DNA of 10,104 bases from Campylobacterales bacterium (GCA_027056215.1 JALULO010000139.1:1-10104), one strand, 5' to 3'; shown: positions 1 through 7,672, numbered from the stretch's first letter. Notes: generated by a model not told the origin, from the sequence alone. Program-made: numbers and translations.

Positions 1-128
1 GAACACAAAAAGAAAAGCATCCATTTTATTCTCGTATTCCACAGATAAAAACACGCCTTGGAGGGATCATGGGTGGCGAAGATATCGGTGATTATAATCG
101 CTATTACAAACATATGTTAGGGTTATAA
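1..128 (+). CDS. C-terminal tail of an upstream gene (5' end outside window), possibly PgbA-like
   Basis: An open frame enters from the left edge (first full codon at base 3) and ends at TAA 126-128, giving 41 residues. The tail is basic and Gly/Tyr-rich, with the segments KTRLGGIMGGEDIG and NRYYKHMLGL. The stop lies only 2 bases before the next ATG, so the gene is almost certainly co-transcribed with the GlcD-type gene. I recall that in Helicobacter pylori the gene before glcD encodes a plasminogen-binding (PgbA-type) protein, and this could be its homologue. That rests on gene order alone, because the fragment holds no diagnostic domain. The reading frame is certain; the identity is a guess. 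Confidence 0.6.
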   Translation, partial: TQKEKHPFYSRIPQIKTRLGGIMGGEDIGDYNRYYKHMLGL

Positions 129-130
129 TC

Positions 131-1519
131 ATGTTAGAGAAAAAACATCTTAAAGCATTTCAATCTATCGTAGGAAAGGAGAATATCTTTGATGACAAAG
201 CACACATGATTGCCTACTCTTACGATGCAACCAGAGTACGCTATGAACCAGATGCGGTCATCTTTCCAAAAGATGAAGCAGATGTAAGTGCTATTTTAAC
301 ATACTGCAATGAGCATCAGATTGTCATCACACCCAGAGGGGCAGGAAGCGGTTTTACAGGTGGTTCTCTACCGGCAAATGGCGGTATCATTTTAGGATTT
401 GAAAAGCACATGAATAAAATCATCGAAATCGATATGGATAACATGGTAGCCGTTGTGCAACCAGGCGTTATCAATATGGATTTACAACGTGCCGCTGAAG
501 CTGTAGGACTTTTTTATCCACCAGATCCTGCCAGTCAAGACTACACCACACTTGGTGGCAATGTTTCTGAAAATGCCGGTGGTATGCGTGCAAGTAAATA
601 CGGTATCACCAAAGACTATGTTATGGCACTTCGTGCTGTGCTTCCAAACGGTGATATCATCCGTGCAGGTAAAAAAACCATCAAAGATGTTGCAGGCTAT
701 AACATCGCTGGTATCTTGATCGCCAGTGAAGGCACTCTCGCTGCTATCACAGAGATCACGCTTAAACTCATCGCAAAACCTAAGATGACCAAAACTGCAA
801 TGGGTATTTTCCCTAGTGTGGACGATGCGATGAATGCCGTATATAAAACATTTGCAGCCGGTATCACACCAGTGGCGATGGAATTTTTAGACAATCTTAC
901 AATCCGTGCAGTTGAAGAGAAGTTTCACAAAGGTCTACCTGTCGATGCCGGTGCACTGCTTGTAACCGATGTAGACGGCAATCTTGAAATAGATTTAGAA
1001 GAGCAAATGGCAGAGATAGAAAAAGTTTTTACTGAAAATGGATGTACCTCTTTTCAAAGAGCAAAAGATGCAAAAGAGGTAGCTAATCTTTGGTTTGCCA
1101 GACGAAATGCCAGCCAATCTATCACCATTTACGGTTCCAAAAAGATCAATGAAGACATCACCGTACCCAGAAGTGAACTACCAAGACTCCTTCATGAGAT
1201 AGCCAAAGTAGCTGAAAAATACAATGTCAAAGTTCCCTGTTTCGGACATACAGGTGATGGCAATGTACATACCAATGTCATGGTAGACGGCAGTGATCCA
1301 GAGCAACTAAAAATCGGTCATAAAGCGATTAAAGAGATTTTTCAAATCACCGTTGATATGGGTGGTACGCTCAGTGGCGAACATGGTATAGGTCTTAGTA
1401 AAGCACCTTTCATGGATATCGCGTTTTCTAAAGAAGAGATCAACCTCTTTCGCGCTATCAAAAAAGCCTTTGATCCCAATAATATTCTCAATCCTGGGAA
1501 AATGGCACTCGATGAGTAA
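131..1519 (+). CDS. glcD: FAD-binding oxidase, GlcD family (glycolate/D-lactate oxidase subunit type)
   Basis: This is a 462-residue FAD-linked oxidase of the vanillyl-alcohol-oxidase/GlcD type. Such enzymes oxidise 2-hydroxyacids (glycolate or D-lactate) to 2-oxoacids and pass electrons to a carrier or quinone. The N-terminal PCMH FAD-binding half shows PRGAGSGFTGG at residues 68-78 and TTLGGNVSENAGG at about 139-151. The C-terminal cap and oxidase domain shows HTGDGNVH at 373-380, GGTLSGEHGIGL at 411-422 and the closing FDPNNILNPGKM at 447-458. Length is normal for the family. The ATG lies 2 bases after the upstream stop, with a weak TTAGGG ribosome site 8 bases ahead. No GlcF-type iron-sulfur partner is visible here, so the electron acceptor and exact substrate are open. 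The YihY gene follows after 6 bases. As I recall, glcD and the yihY/rbn gene are also neighbours in Campylobacter jejuni. Confidence 0.9.
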   Translation: MLEKKHLKAFQSIVGKENIFDDKAHMIAYSYDATRVRYEPDAVIFPKDEADVSAILTYCNEHQIVITPRGAGSGFTGGSLPANGGIILGFEKHMNKIIEIDMDNMVAVVQPGVINMDLQRAAEAVGLFYPPDPASQDYTTLGGNVSENAGGMRASKYGITKDYVMALRAVLPNGDIIRAGKKTIKDVAGYNIAGILIASEGTLAAITEITLKLIAKPKMTKTAMGIFPSVDDAMNAVYKTFAAGITPVAMEFLDNLTIRAVEEKFHKGLPVDAGALLVTDVDGNLEIDLEEQMAEIEKVFTENGCTSFQRAKDAKEVANLWFARRNASQSITIYGSKKINEDITVPRSELPRLLHEIAKVAEKYNVKVPCFGHTGDGNVHTNVMVDGSDPEQLKIGHKAIKEIFQITVDMGGTLSGEHGIGLSKAPFMDIAFSKEEINLFRAIKKAFDPNNILNPGKMALDE

Positions 1520-1525
1520 GAATAA

Positions 1526-2332
1526 ATGATCACAAGAAAGCAATTTAAAACCTTTTTTGTTGATCATAACCTTTTACACTATGCATCATCATTGAGTTTT
1601 CATACCATTCTTGCACTGATTCCTATTTTAATCATCTCTTTATATTTATTTATGCATTTGGCATTTTTCACCCCGCATCTTGAACATCTTAGAGAGTTTA
1701 TCTTCACCTCCATCGTTCCTATACAACGTGATTTGATCGAATCAAATATCAATGCATTTATGCAAAATGCAGACAAGATGGGGCTTTTGGGTATCGTCTT
1801 TGTACTCTATGTATCCATCATGTTTTTTGATGATTTTGAATATGTTATCAATAAGATTTACAGTATACAACCACGAAAATTTTTCCACTCTATCTCTATT
1901 TATCTGACACTGGTTATCCTTATGCCTGTAGGTGTTGTTGCTTCATTTTATCTCACGATCAAAGCAAATCTACTCTTGCAAAGTTTTGAGTATACGCACT
2001 GGATCAATGTGCTTTCTATATCTTCTTATGCTATTACATGGTTTTTGTTTTTTATCATATACAAAATATCACCAAATATCAGAGTACACTCAAGAGGTGC
2101 ACTGCTAAGCTCGTTTATCACCTCTCTTATCTGGTATATTTCTAAAATGCTTTTTGTTTACTATGTCACATACAATAAAACATATAGTAGTTTATATGGG
2201 TCTTTTAGTACGTTGATGTTCTTTCTCATATGGATCTATCTCTCATGGATTATCTTTTTATTTGGCGTAAAACTCTGTTATGCATTTAATCAAAACATAC
2301 ATAAAAATGGAAAATTAAACCTCCTTTCATAA
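1526..2332 (+). CDS. YihY/BrkB family inner-membrane protein (historically 'ribonuclease BN')
   Basis: A 268-residue polytopic membrane protein with about six hydrophobic helices, near residues 25-48, 85-103, 122-146, 161-179, 191-214 and 224-250. The family signature is clear in the last helix, where YGSFSTLMFFLIWIYLSWII begins at 224 and is followed by a Gly-Val-Lys-Leu end. The early SLSFHTILALIPIL segment at 22-35 is also typical. Older annotation calls this family RNase BN (rbn), but that nuclease activity belongs to the unrelated ElaC/RNase Z protein. The true role of YihY proteins is not established, so no symbol is given. The gene starts 6 bases after the glcD stop with no strong ribosome site, so translation probably depends on coupling to glcD. 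The AT-rich gap after its stop marks the end of the operon, although I see no clear hairpin there. Confidence 0.87.
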   Translation: MITRKQFKTFFVDHNLLHYASSLSFHTILALIPILIISLYLFMHLAFFTPHLEHLREFIFTSIVPIQRDLIESNINAFMQNADKMGLLGIVFVLYVSIMFFDDFEYVINKIYSIQPRKFFHSISIYLTLVILMPVGVVASFYLTIKANLLLQSFEYTHWINVLSISSYAITWFLFFIIYKISPNIRVHSRGALLSSFITSLIWYISKMLFVYYVTYNKTYSSLYGSFSTLMFFLIWIYLSWIIFLFGVKLCYAFNQNIHKNGKLNLLS

Positions 2333-2382
2333 AATCTATCACCCAGATACATTTATTTATTACTATTGCATATACTTTTTGT

Positions 2383-2403
2383 TTACATATGTAACATAAG
2401 TAA
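2383..2403. promoter_or_regulatory. Possible operator: 12-bp palindrome overlapping tandem 9-mers
   Basis: TTACATATGTAA at 2383-2394 is a perfect 12-bp palindrome. It overlaps two abutting 9-mers that differ at one base, CATATGTAA (2386-2394) and CATAAGTAA (2395-2403). The site lies about 60-80 bases upstream of the likely -10 of the barrel gene, a fitting place for an activator. AT-rich DNA produces such palindromes by chance, so the regulatory role is only a suggestion. Confidence 0.3.
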
Positions 2404-2461
2404 ATATTTTTATACTTTTAAAGCCAAAAATACTAAAGTTTCTTTTGATTAGTAAAATTTT

Positions 2462-2471
2462 TATATACAAT
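2462..2471 (+). promoter_or_regulatory. Probable sigma-70 -10 element of the SPOR barrel gene
   Basis: TATATACAAT follows a TAAAATTTTT tract, the pattern of Campylobacterota housekeeping promoters, which rely on T-rich DNA more than on a -35 box. The -10 hexamer could be TATACA (2464-2469) or TACAAT (2466-2471). Either would start RNA near 2477, leaving a leader of about 30 bases that contains the ribosome site AGGAA (2496-2500), 6 bases before the ATG at 2507. The exact hexamer is uncertain. Confidence 0.45.
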
Positions 2472-2506
2472 AAATAAAAACAATACTTGTATCACAGGAA
2501 TAAAAT

Positions 2507-3880
2507 ATGAAAAAAAGTCTTATACTATTAGCAACTTATACATCTTATGTCTGTGCTGGACCTTTGATCTCTCCTCTTATAGATTATGATTCACAAGATC
2601 AGATAGAAGCACAAAGAGTCATCAAACAGAAGGTAGCATTACCCGAAGCAAAAAAACCCATTGTTACAACGCCTGGAGTAAGAGTTGGTTTTGCTCCGTA
2701 TGAGTTTGATCTCACTATGGGTAGAAATTTTGCAGACAATGATTCTCTTGTCAAAGATGCAACCACTGTTGGTATCCATTTAAACAAATATATCACTGAA
2801 GATATCGCTATCGGATTTGGATATGATAGAATATTTGATGCAGATTATCGATTTGGATCAAATAAAAAGTTACAAAAATCCCTGAGAACATTTAGTACTA
2901 ACAGTGAAACACAAAACAATACAAATAGCCAATCAGAAAATAATGATGCAAACCAAAATAACAATACGCAAAGCCCTTCCTCCTTTATAACAGACAATAA
3001 CAGTGATAAAAATGGTGGCGAGGGAAACGGTAATAACGGTAATAACGGTAATAACGGTAATAACGGTAATAACGGTAATAACGGTAATAACGGTAATAGT
3101 GGAAACACCAATGATGTTAATCATAATCCTCAAACACCTTCAGCACAATTAGCTACACTCTCCAATAACAATGGCACTAAAGAAACAGATATTGACCGTT
3201 TTTATATCAATGGCATTAAAGAGTTCCATAATAGCAATAGCCATTTTATCCCATATGCCTTTGCAGGTCTAGGATATGAAAATGTTAACGATAAAAATTT
3301 GGGTATCAAATCTCAGGGATTTTTCAATGCCGGCGGTGGTTTAAAATATAGTCTCAACAATAAATTTAGACTGATTTCAGAAGCAAAAGCGATTAAGAAA
3401 TTTAGAGATACTGATCTTGATATTGTTGCTACATTAGGCATTGGTATGCTTTTTGGTAAAACGCAAGAACCGATTATGGAAACACAAAAACCATTGATCA
3501 CACCCAAAAGTGAACATCAAGTAGAAAATCAAAACAAAAAAAGCTCTACAATCACCAACCCAGTTATCATTGATGCAAAGCCTACGCTACTCACATCGAC
3601 AGTTACTACGATTCAAGAGATAATTCCAACAGCACCACAGGTACAAAGAGATTACTATATTCAACTAGCCTTCGTAACAAAAAGAAGTTCGCTTGATAAC
3701 TATATTCATAAACTAAACAAAGAAGATTTAAACTATGACTTGAAAAAAATAATCATACATCATAAAAAAGGAAATATCATTCTTGTAGGTCCATACACAA
3801 GATACGCAGATGCGAAAATAGCTCTTTCGAGTGTTAAGAAAATTGAAAGAGATGCCTATATCAAAAAATTGAAAAACTAA
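2507..3880 (+). CDS. Outer-membrane beta-barrel protein with Asn/Gly repeat loop and C-terminal SPOR domain
   Basis: A 457-residue exported protein. Residues 1-17 form a signal peptide (MKKSLILLATYTSYVCA). By eye there are eight amphipathic strands: about 58-67, 84-96, 101-110, 230-240, 247-260, 271-283, 287-299 and 303-317, as in OmpA-type 8-strand barrels. Between strands 3 and 4 sits an insertion of about 120 residues (111-229), rich in Asn, Gly and Ser, with seven perfect Gly-Asn-Asn units at 175-195. In OmpA topology this position is extracellular loop 2. A linker (319-380) leads to a SPOR-type segment at about 382-455 (starting YYIQLAFVTKRSS, with NIILVGPYTRYADAKIAL near 423-440). SPOR domains bind peptidoglycan strands lacking stem peptides, so this end could tie the outer membrane to the wall, as the OmpA domain does in OmpA. 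The gene stands alone between an AT-rich promoter region and a hairpin. Specific function is unknown. Codon use is more A-rich than in the flanking metabolic genes. Confidence 0.82.
   Translation: MKKSLILLATYTSYVCAGPLISPLIDYDSQDQIEAQRVIKQKVALPEAKKPIVTTPGVRVGFAPYEFDLTMGRNFADNDSLVKDATTVGIHLNKYITEDIAIGFGYDRIFDADYRFGSNKKLQKSLRTFSTNSETQNNTNSQSENNDANQNNNTQSPSSFITDNNSDKNGGEGNGNNGNNGNNGNNGNNGNNGNNGNSGNTNDVNHNPQTPSAQLATLSNNNGTKETDIDRFYINGIKEFHNSNSHFIPYAFAGLGYENVNDKNLGIKSQGFFNAGGGLKYSLNNKFRLISEAKAIKKFRDTDLDIVATLGIGMLFGKTQEPIMETQKPLITPKSEHQVENQNKKSSTITNPVIIDAKPTLLTSTVTTIQEIIPTAPQVQRDYYIQLAFVTKRSSLDNYIHKLNKEDLNYDLKKIIIHHKKGNIILVGPYTRYADAKIALSSVKKIERDAYIKKLKN
3029..3098 (+). repeat. In-frame 9-bp tandem repeat (GGTAATAAC), 7 full copies plus a partial
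   Basis: Seven identical copies of GGTAATAAC run from 3029 to 3091, and an eighth follows that diverges after GGTAATA at 3098. Each unit encodes Gly-Asn-Asn in the barrel protein. Because 9 is a multiple of 3, gain or loss of units changes loop length without breaking the frame. Perfect identity across seven units points to recent slippage expansion. It is not a CRISPR array, as there are no spacers. Confidence 0.95.
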
Positions 3881-3897
3881 AATATCTTATATTTTAC

Positions 3898-3923
3898 AGA
3901 GGCTATATCTTTTGATAGCCTCT
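3898..3923. terminator. Hairpin terminator shared by convergent genes
   Basis: A perfect 9-bp stem, AGAGGCTAT (3898-3906) with ATAGCCTCT (3915-3923), closes an 8-base loop. It lies 17 bases after the SPOR barrel stop and 1 base beyond the comEC stop on the other strand, so it could serve both. Neither side has a strong run of T: the minus-strand side is AT-rich, and the plus-strand side starts CTCATAT. Efficiency is therefore uncertain. Confidence 0.7.
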
Positions 3924-3924
3924 C

Positions 3925-5172
3925 TCATATCAGATAAACACCGACACTCATAGGCAAAAGTATCCAAATCAAATGTTTTTCATAAACAGCCCCCAATGAA
4001 ATCAACAGATATGTCATCAAATACCAAAGCGGTGTTTTGAAATGATATACGCAAATATTTTGATTCAACAACTTTATGATCCACCCATCCAATAAATCCC
4101 CCTGCCCTATAAGATGTAAAAACATCTCTACAGGATAAAATATACCAAAGCCAATAGAAAGCAGAGGTGAGTAAAGTTGATGAAACGTAAATGTATCAAA
4201 AAATCTATGTACAATAGGAATCATCAATAAAAATACCCAGATGTTAAGCAAAATCACAATTTGCCAATTTTTCAAATGGGAAAAATATTCCAAAAAAAGG
4301 TAAATATAAAAAACACCCGCCACAGAAAACCAAAAGCCGATCGAAAAAATGAAAGAAGGGAAAAGTACCAATATCGTTACTATAGTCACAAATAAAACTT
4401 CAAACGAAAGAATCTTAAAATGCCTATGAAACAATAAAAAACCATATACTAACATGACAAAAGAGCGTAAAAGAGAGGGAATAAAATCCAACATATAGAG
4501 ATAACTAGCCAAAATAACAAAGATAAACATGGTCAAATCAAACTGCATATTGCGATACGGAAAATAGCGATTTTGCAAAAAATGGTAAGGATAACGAAAC
4601 AGAAAATACAATAATCCAAATAATACACCCAGATGAAAACCACTGATCGCAATCAAGTGTGAGATACCTAGTTTACTCACTGCCGCGCGAAGTGGTTTGG
4701 AGATAGGTTTTGCCAAAAAAAGTGCTAAAAAAAGCTCTTTTGTCATATTTTGTTCATGCTGTTTTTGGATGAAAGCGGCGATATCATCTTTGATACTATC
4801 ACCTTTTTCATCGATACGTATATCATAGCTTGGCACATAAAACGTATGTAGATAGTTCCAAAAATCTACTTTATCGGTGATGATACCAAGTCTAATTTTA
4901 CGTCCATTTAGATCAATGATATCTTCATAATTTGTCGTATAAAAAACCGCGCCATTATCAGATTTTAGTTTTAAAACATGATAGAGCTTACCATTTTTTT
5001 TCTGTTTTTGATAGTGGTTCAGTACCACAGCAGTGGTGTGAAAAAATTTATTTTGATGAAAATCTAGGTAACTACTATAACGCAGATAAATATGAATCGC
5101 AAAAAGCATCACCATGAACAAAACAAAAAGAAATCTCTCCTTTTTATTTTGAAAAAGTAGCAGTTTTTCCAC
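3925..5172 (-). CDS. comEC: ComEC/Rec2 family DNA-uptake channel protein, short form
   Basis: A 415-residue polytopic inner-membrane protein of the ComEC/Rec2 family, which carries single-stranded DNA across the inner membrane in natural transformation. The family hallmark LGISHLIAISGFHLG is at residues 168-182. PSLLRSFVMLVYG (about 232-244) and FSIGFWFSVAGVFYI (about 276-290) match other conserved parts of the Competence domain. A hydrophobic anchor (14-30) is followed by a small soluble beta-rich region (about 42-120). There is no C-terminal metallo-beta-lactamase domain, which agrees with the short ComEC I recall in Helicobacter and Campylobacter. The start is GTG (5172-5170); its G is the last base of the dnaB TAG stop (TAGTG), so translation is probably coupled to dnaB. 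The stop lies 1 base from the convergent hairpin. No other competence gene is in view. Confidence 0.88.
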   Translation of the reverse strand: MEKLLLFQNKKERFLFVLFMVMLFAIHIYLRYSSYLDFHQNKFFHTTAVVLNHYQKQKKNGKLYHVLKLKSDNGAVFYTTNYEDIIDLNGRKIRLGIITDKVDFWNYLHTFYVPSYDIRIDEKGDSIKDDIAAFIQKQHEQNMTKELFLALFLAKPISKPLRAAVSKLGISHLIAISGFHLGVLFGLLYFLFRYPYHFLQNRYFPYRNMQFDLTMFIFVILASYLYMLDFIPSLLRSFVMLVYGFLLFHRHFKILSFEVLFVTIVTILVLFPSFIFSIGFWFSVAGVFYIYLFLEYFSHLKNWQIVILLNIWVFLLMIPIVHRFFDTFTFHQLYSPLLSIGFGIFYPVEMFLHLIGQGDLLDGWIIKLLNQNICVYHFKTPLWYLMTYLLISLGAVYEKHLIWILLPMSVGVYLI

Positions 5173-6608
5173 TAAATACTAGGCGGCAACTCGATGTGAG
5201 AATTACGAGCATTTTCTTCGGCATTTTCATACACGATCTCTACAGGAACATTTCCTTTATCCACAAACCGTGTAAATCGTTTTTGAAAAACCAAATGTGC
5301 CACACCGATAGGACCACTTCTGTTTTTACCGATAATCACTTCAGCCGCTTCCTCCGCTTTGGCAACAAACTCACTTTTATACTCTTTACCCTCTGCTTTA
5401 GCACGTTTCTCTTTCTCTTTCTCTTCACGCATCTTATAAATATCATCCCGATAGACAAACATGATGATATCAGCATCTTGCTCGATAGAACCAGATTCAC
5501 GGATATCACTCAACATCGGACGTTTATCATGACGACTTTCCAATCCACGGTTCAGTTGTGAAAGGGCAACGATAGGCATTTCCAACTCTCTTGCAAGCAG
5601 TTTCAAGCCACGTGAAATCTCACTCACTTCCAAATGACGATCTTTCCCTCCCGTACCACTCATCAACTGTAAATAGTCGATGATCGCTATAGATATATCA
5701 GGATTTTGGGTTTTGATTTTACGAAGCTTGGAACGCAGTTGGTTGATATTGATCAATCCATCATCATCCACAAAAAGTTTCTGTTTTGCCATCTCATCAC
5801 TTGCACGACTTAAATGCGACCATTCATCATCTGTCAAATCACCAACTTTGAGATTTTGTAAAGGGATAGATGTCTTAGCACTGAGCATACGAAGCATCAA
5901 CTCTTCAGCCGGCATCTCCAGTGAAAAAACAGCAACACCACGACCATCATCCAGTGCTTTTTGGGCAAGATTAAGCGTAAAAGCGGTCTTGCCCATCGCC
6001 GGCCTAGCCGCGATGATGATTAACTGTCCTTCACTAAATCCAGCTGTGAGTTCATTTAACTCTCTAAAACCTGTATCCACACCGGTAACACCGTTGTTAC
6101 CGCGTTTTTTCATCTCATGGATGTGGGCTATGGTCGCAACAACCATCTCAGGGGATTCACGAAACTCTTTGGTATTGGCATCGAGGGATATCTCATACAA
6201 CTCTTTTTGAACGATGTTTAAGATATCATCACTTGGAAGATCTTGGTCAACGGCTACTTCTCTGATTTTACTTGTCAATTTTATAAGATGACGTTTGATC
6301 GACTTCTCTTTGATTTCATCAACATATGCTGCGGTATTTGAGATAGGATTTGCCGATATAATCTCAATAAAAACATCTTCGTTAAAACGTTTTTTCTGGA
6401 GCAATTTTTTCTTTAAAAACTCTTCATCGATAGGCTGTTCTTCCCGATCCAACTCTTCCATAGAAGAAAAAATCACTTGATGATCAGGCAAATAAAAATC
6501 TTCAGGTCCTATCTTGGAAGCGACATCTTCGTAAATAGTCGGTTCAAAGATGATTGAGCTTAAAATCGCCCGTTCGATATTGAGATTGTGAAGTTGATTT
6601 TGTGTCAT
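5172..6608 (-). CDS. dnaB: Replicative DNA helicase DnaB
   Basis: A 478-residue hexameric 5'-3' replicative helicase. The N-terminal domain (about 1-105) binds primase. The RecA-like C-terminal domain shows Walker A ARPAMGKT (201-208), the FSLEM segment (228-232), Walker B IAIIDYLQLM (307-316), the H3/H4 region with ALSQLNRGLESR (348-359) and SDIRESGSIEQDADII (367-382), and the late IIGKNRSGPIG segment (425-435). Between YRDD (386-389) and the AEVIIGK strand is a charged Lys/Glu insertion (about 392-420), longer than the E. coli equivalent. Part of it is encoded by three GAGAAA hexamers. I recall a similar insertion in Helicobacter pylori DnaB. The ATG overlaps the ispG stop (ATGA, 6608-6605) and the stop overlaps the comEC GTG, so dnaB is the middle gene of a coupled operon. 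Confidence 0.96.
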   Translation of the reverse strand: MTQNQLHNLNIERAILSSIIFEPTIYEDVASKIGPEDFYLPDHQVIFSSMEELDREEQPIDEEFLKKKLLQKKRFNEDVFIEIISANPISNTAAYVDEIKEKSIKRHLIKLTSKIREVAVDQDLPSDDILNIVQKELYEISLDANTKEFRESPEMVVATIAHIHEMKKRGNNGVTGVDTGFRELNELTAGFSEGQLIIIAARPAMGKTAFTLNLAQKALDDGRGVAVFSLEMPAEELMLRMLSAKTSIPLQNLKVGDLTDDEWSHLSRASDEMAKQKLFVDDDGLININQLRSKLRKIKTQNPDISIAIIDYLQLMSGTGGKDRHLEVSEISRGLKLLARELEMPIVALSQLNRGLESRHDKRPMLSDIRESGSIEQDADIIMFVYRDDIYKMREEKEKEKRAKAEGKEYKSEFVAKAEEAAEVIIGKNRSGPIGVAHLVFQKRFTRFVDKGNVPVEIVYENAEENARNSHIELPPSI

Positions 6609-7666
6609 GAGTGTTCTTTGGCTGCTTTTTCTACTTCTTCTAAAAACCGATCCACAAGTTCTGCTTCACTGAGTTTTGCAACCACTTCTCCCTTTCGCAT
6701 CACAAGCCCACTCCCTTTACCATAGGCAATCGCTACATCTGCACTTTTTGCTTCTCCGATGGCATTGACCACACATCCCATCACCGAAACATCTAGCGGT
6801 ACTTTGATATGTTTGGTTCTCTCTTCAACTTCCGCTACAGCCTTCACTAAATCAGCCTCAATACGCCCGCAAGTCGGACATGAGATGATATTTAACCCCT
6901 CGTTAACCAAACCTGCATCTTTAAGAATCGCTTTGCCTACTTCGATCTCTTTTTCAAGCTCTCCAGTGATCGAGATTCGCATCGTATCACCGATACCTTC
7001 AAGTAACAATGTACCTAAGGCTATAGAAGATTTGACAGTGGCATGAAAAAGTGTTCCCGCTTCCGTTACACCTAGATGAAAAGGATAAGGAACTTGGGGT
7101 CTTAAATCTCTGTAAGATTGTACCGTACGTTGCACATCACTAGCTTTTAAAGAGATTTTGATATCTGTAAAATCATAATCTTCTAATAGTTTGATATTGT
7201 ACAAAGCAGAAGCCACCATACCTTCAGGTGTTTGACCATACTTGTTTTCAAACTGATCTTCCAAAGAGCCACTATTGACACCGATACGGATCGGAAGATG
7301 ACGCTCTTTACACGCATCAACAACCGCTTTGATACGCTCTTTTGAACCGATATTTCCCGGATTGATACGGATACAATCCACACTCTCAGCAGCGATAAGT
7401 GCCAACTTATAGTTAAAATGTATATCCGCTACGATAGGAAGGGAACTTTGTTCTTTGATCGTCTTTAGTGCTCTTGCCGCCGCTTCATCAGGTACAGCAA
7501 GCCGCACGATATCACACCCTGCAAAATGCAATCTTTTGATCTGTTCAAGTGTCGCTTCAACATCCTCAGTTTTGGTAAAAGTCATCGATTGCACAGAGAT
7601 AGGAGCATCTCCACCTATTGCAACATCGCCTACGAATATCTGTTTTGTTGGGTATCTTTTTATCAT
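6605..7666 (-). CDS. ispG: 4-hydroxy-3-methylbut-2-en-1-yl diphosphate synthase (IspG/GcpE)
   Basis: IspG converts methylerythritol cyclodiphosphate to HMBPP, the penultimate step of the non-mevalonate isoprenoid pathway. From the ATG at 7666 the protein has 353 residues and begins MIKRYPTKQIFVGDVAIGG, close to how I recall the Campylobacter protein starting. The family segments APISVQSMT, RINPGNIGS and LGVTEAGT are present. The [4Fe-4S] ligands are Cys263 and Cys266 (SCPTCG), Cys298 (MGCVVN) and Glu305 (IGEA), with the Cys-Glu spacing of 7 seen in E. coli. An in-frame ATG at 7753 would add 29 residues that resemble no IspG and would cover the divergent promoters, so I reject it. A TGTTATAAT promoter ends 6 bases before the chosen ATG, which suggests leaderless mRNA. 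The 3' end overlaps dnaB by 4 bases. Confidence 0.94.
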   Translation of the reverse strand: MIKRYPTKQIFVGDVAIGGDAPISVQSMTFTKTEDVEATLEQIKRLHFAGCDIVRLAVPDEAAARALKTIKEQSSLPIVADIHFNYKLALIAAESVDCIRINPGNIGSKERIKAVVDACKERHLPIRIGVNSGSLEDQFENKYGQTPEGMVASALYNIKLLEDYDFTDIKISLKASDVQRTVQSYRDLRPQVPYPFHLGVTEAGTLFHATVKSSIALGTLLLEGIGDTMRISITGELEKEIEVGKAILKDAGLVNEGLNIISCPTCGRIEADLVKAVAEVEERTKHIKVPLDVSVMGCVVNAIGEAKSADVAIAYGKGSGLVMRKGEVVAKLSEAELVDRFLEEVEKAAKEHS

Positions 7667-7672
7667 GGAGAG

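Noticed and set aside
2434..2441. A second TAAAGTTT that could be a sigma-28 -35 box for the SPOR barrel gene
   Set aside because: At the required spacing the sequence is TAAAATTT, with no GCCGAT-like -10. A sigma-70 type -10 further down explains the gene better.
2507..2560. Lipoprotein signal (Cys16) in the SPOR barrel protein
   Set aside because: The residues before the Cys are Ser-Tyr-Val, not a lipobox, and the protein continues as a barrel. An ordinary signal peptidase I site after Ala17 fits better.
3029..3098. CRISPR-like repeat array
   Set aside because: The units are 9 bp, directly abutting and without spacers, and they are in-frame coding repeats.
2845..3111. Minus-strand frame encoding Leu-Leu-Pro repeats, and a neighbouring one with Val-Ile-Thr repeats (2933-3133)
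   Set aside because: Both are antisense readings of the 9-bp repeat in the barrel gene. They have no ribosome site and no family resemblance.
5680..6210. 176-codon plus-strand frame inside dnaB
   Set aside because: It is fully antisense to conserved DnaB motifs, Ser-rich as expected from reversed codons, and has no start signals.
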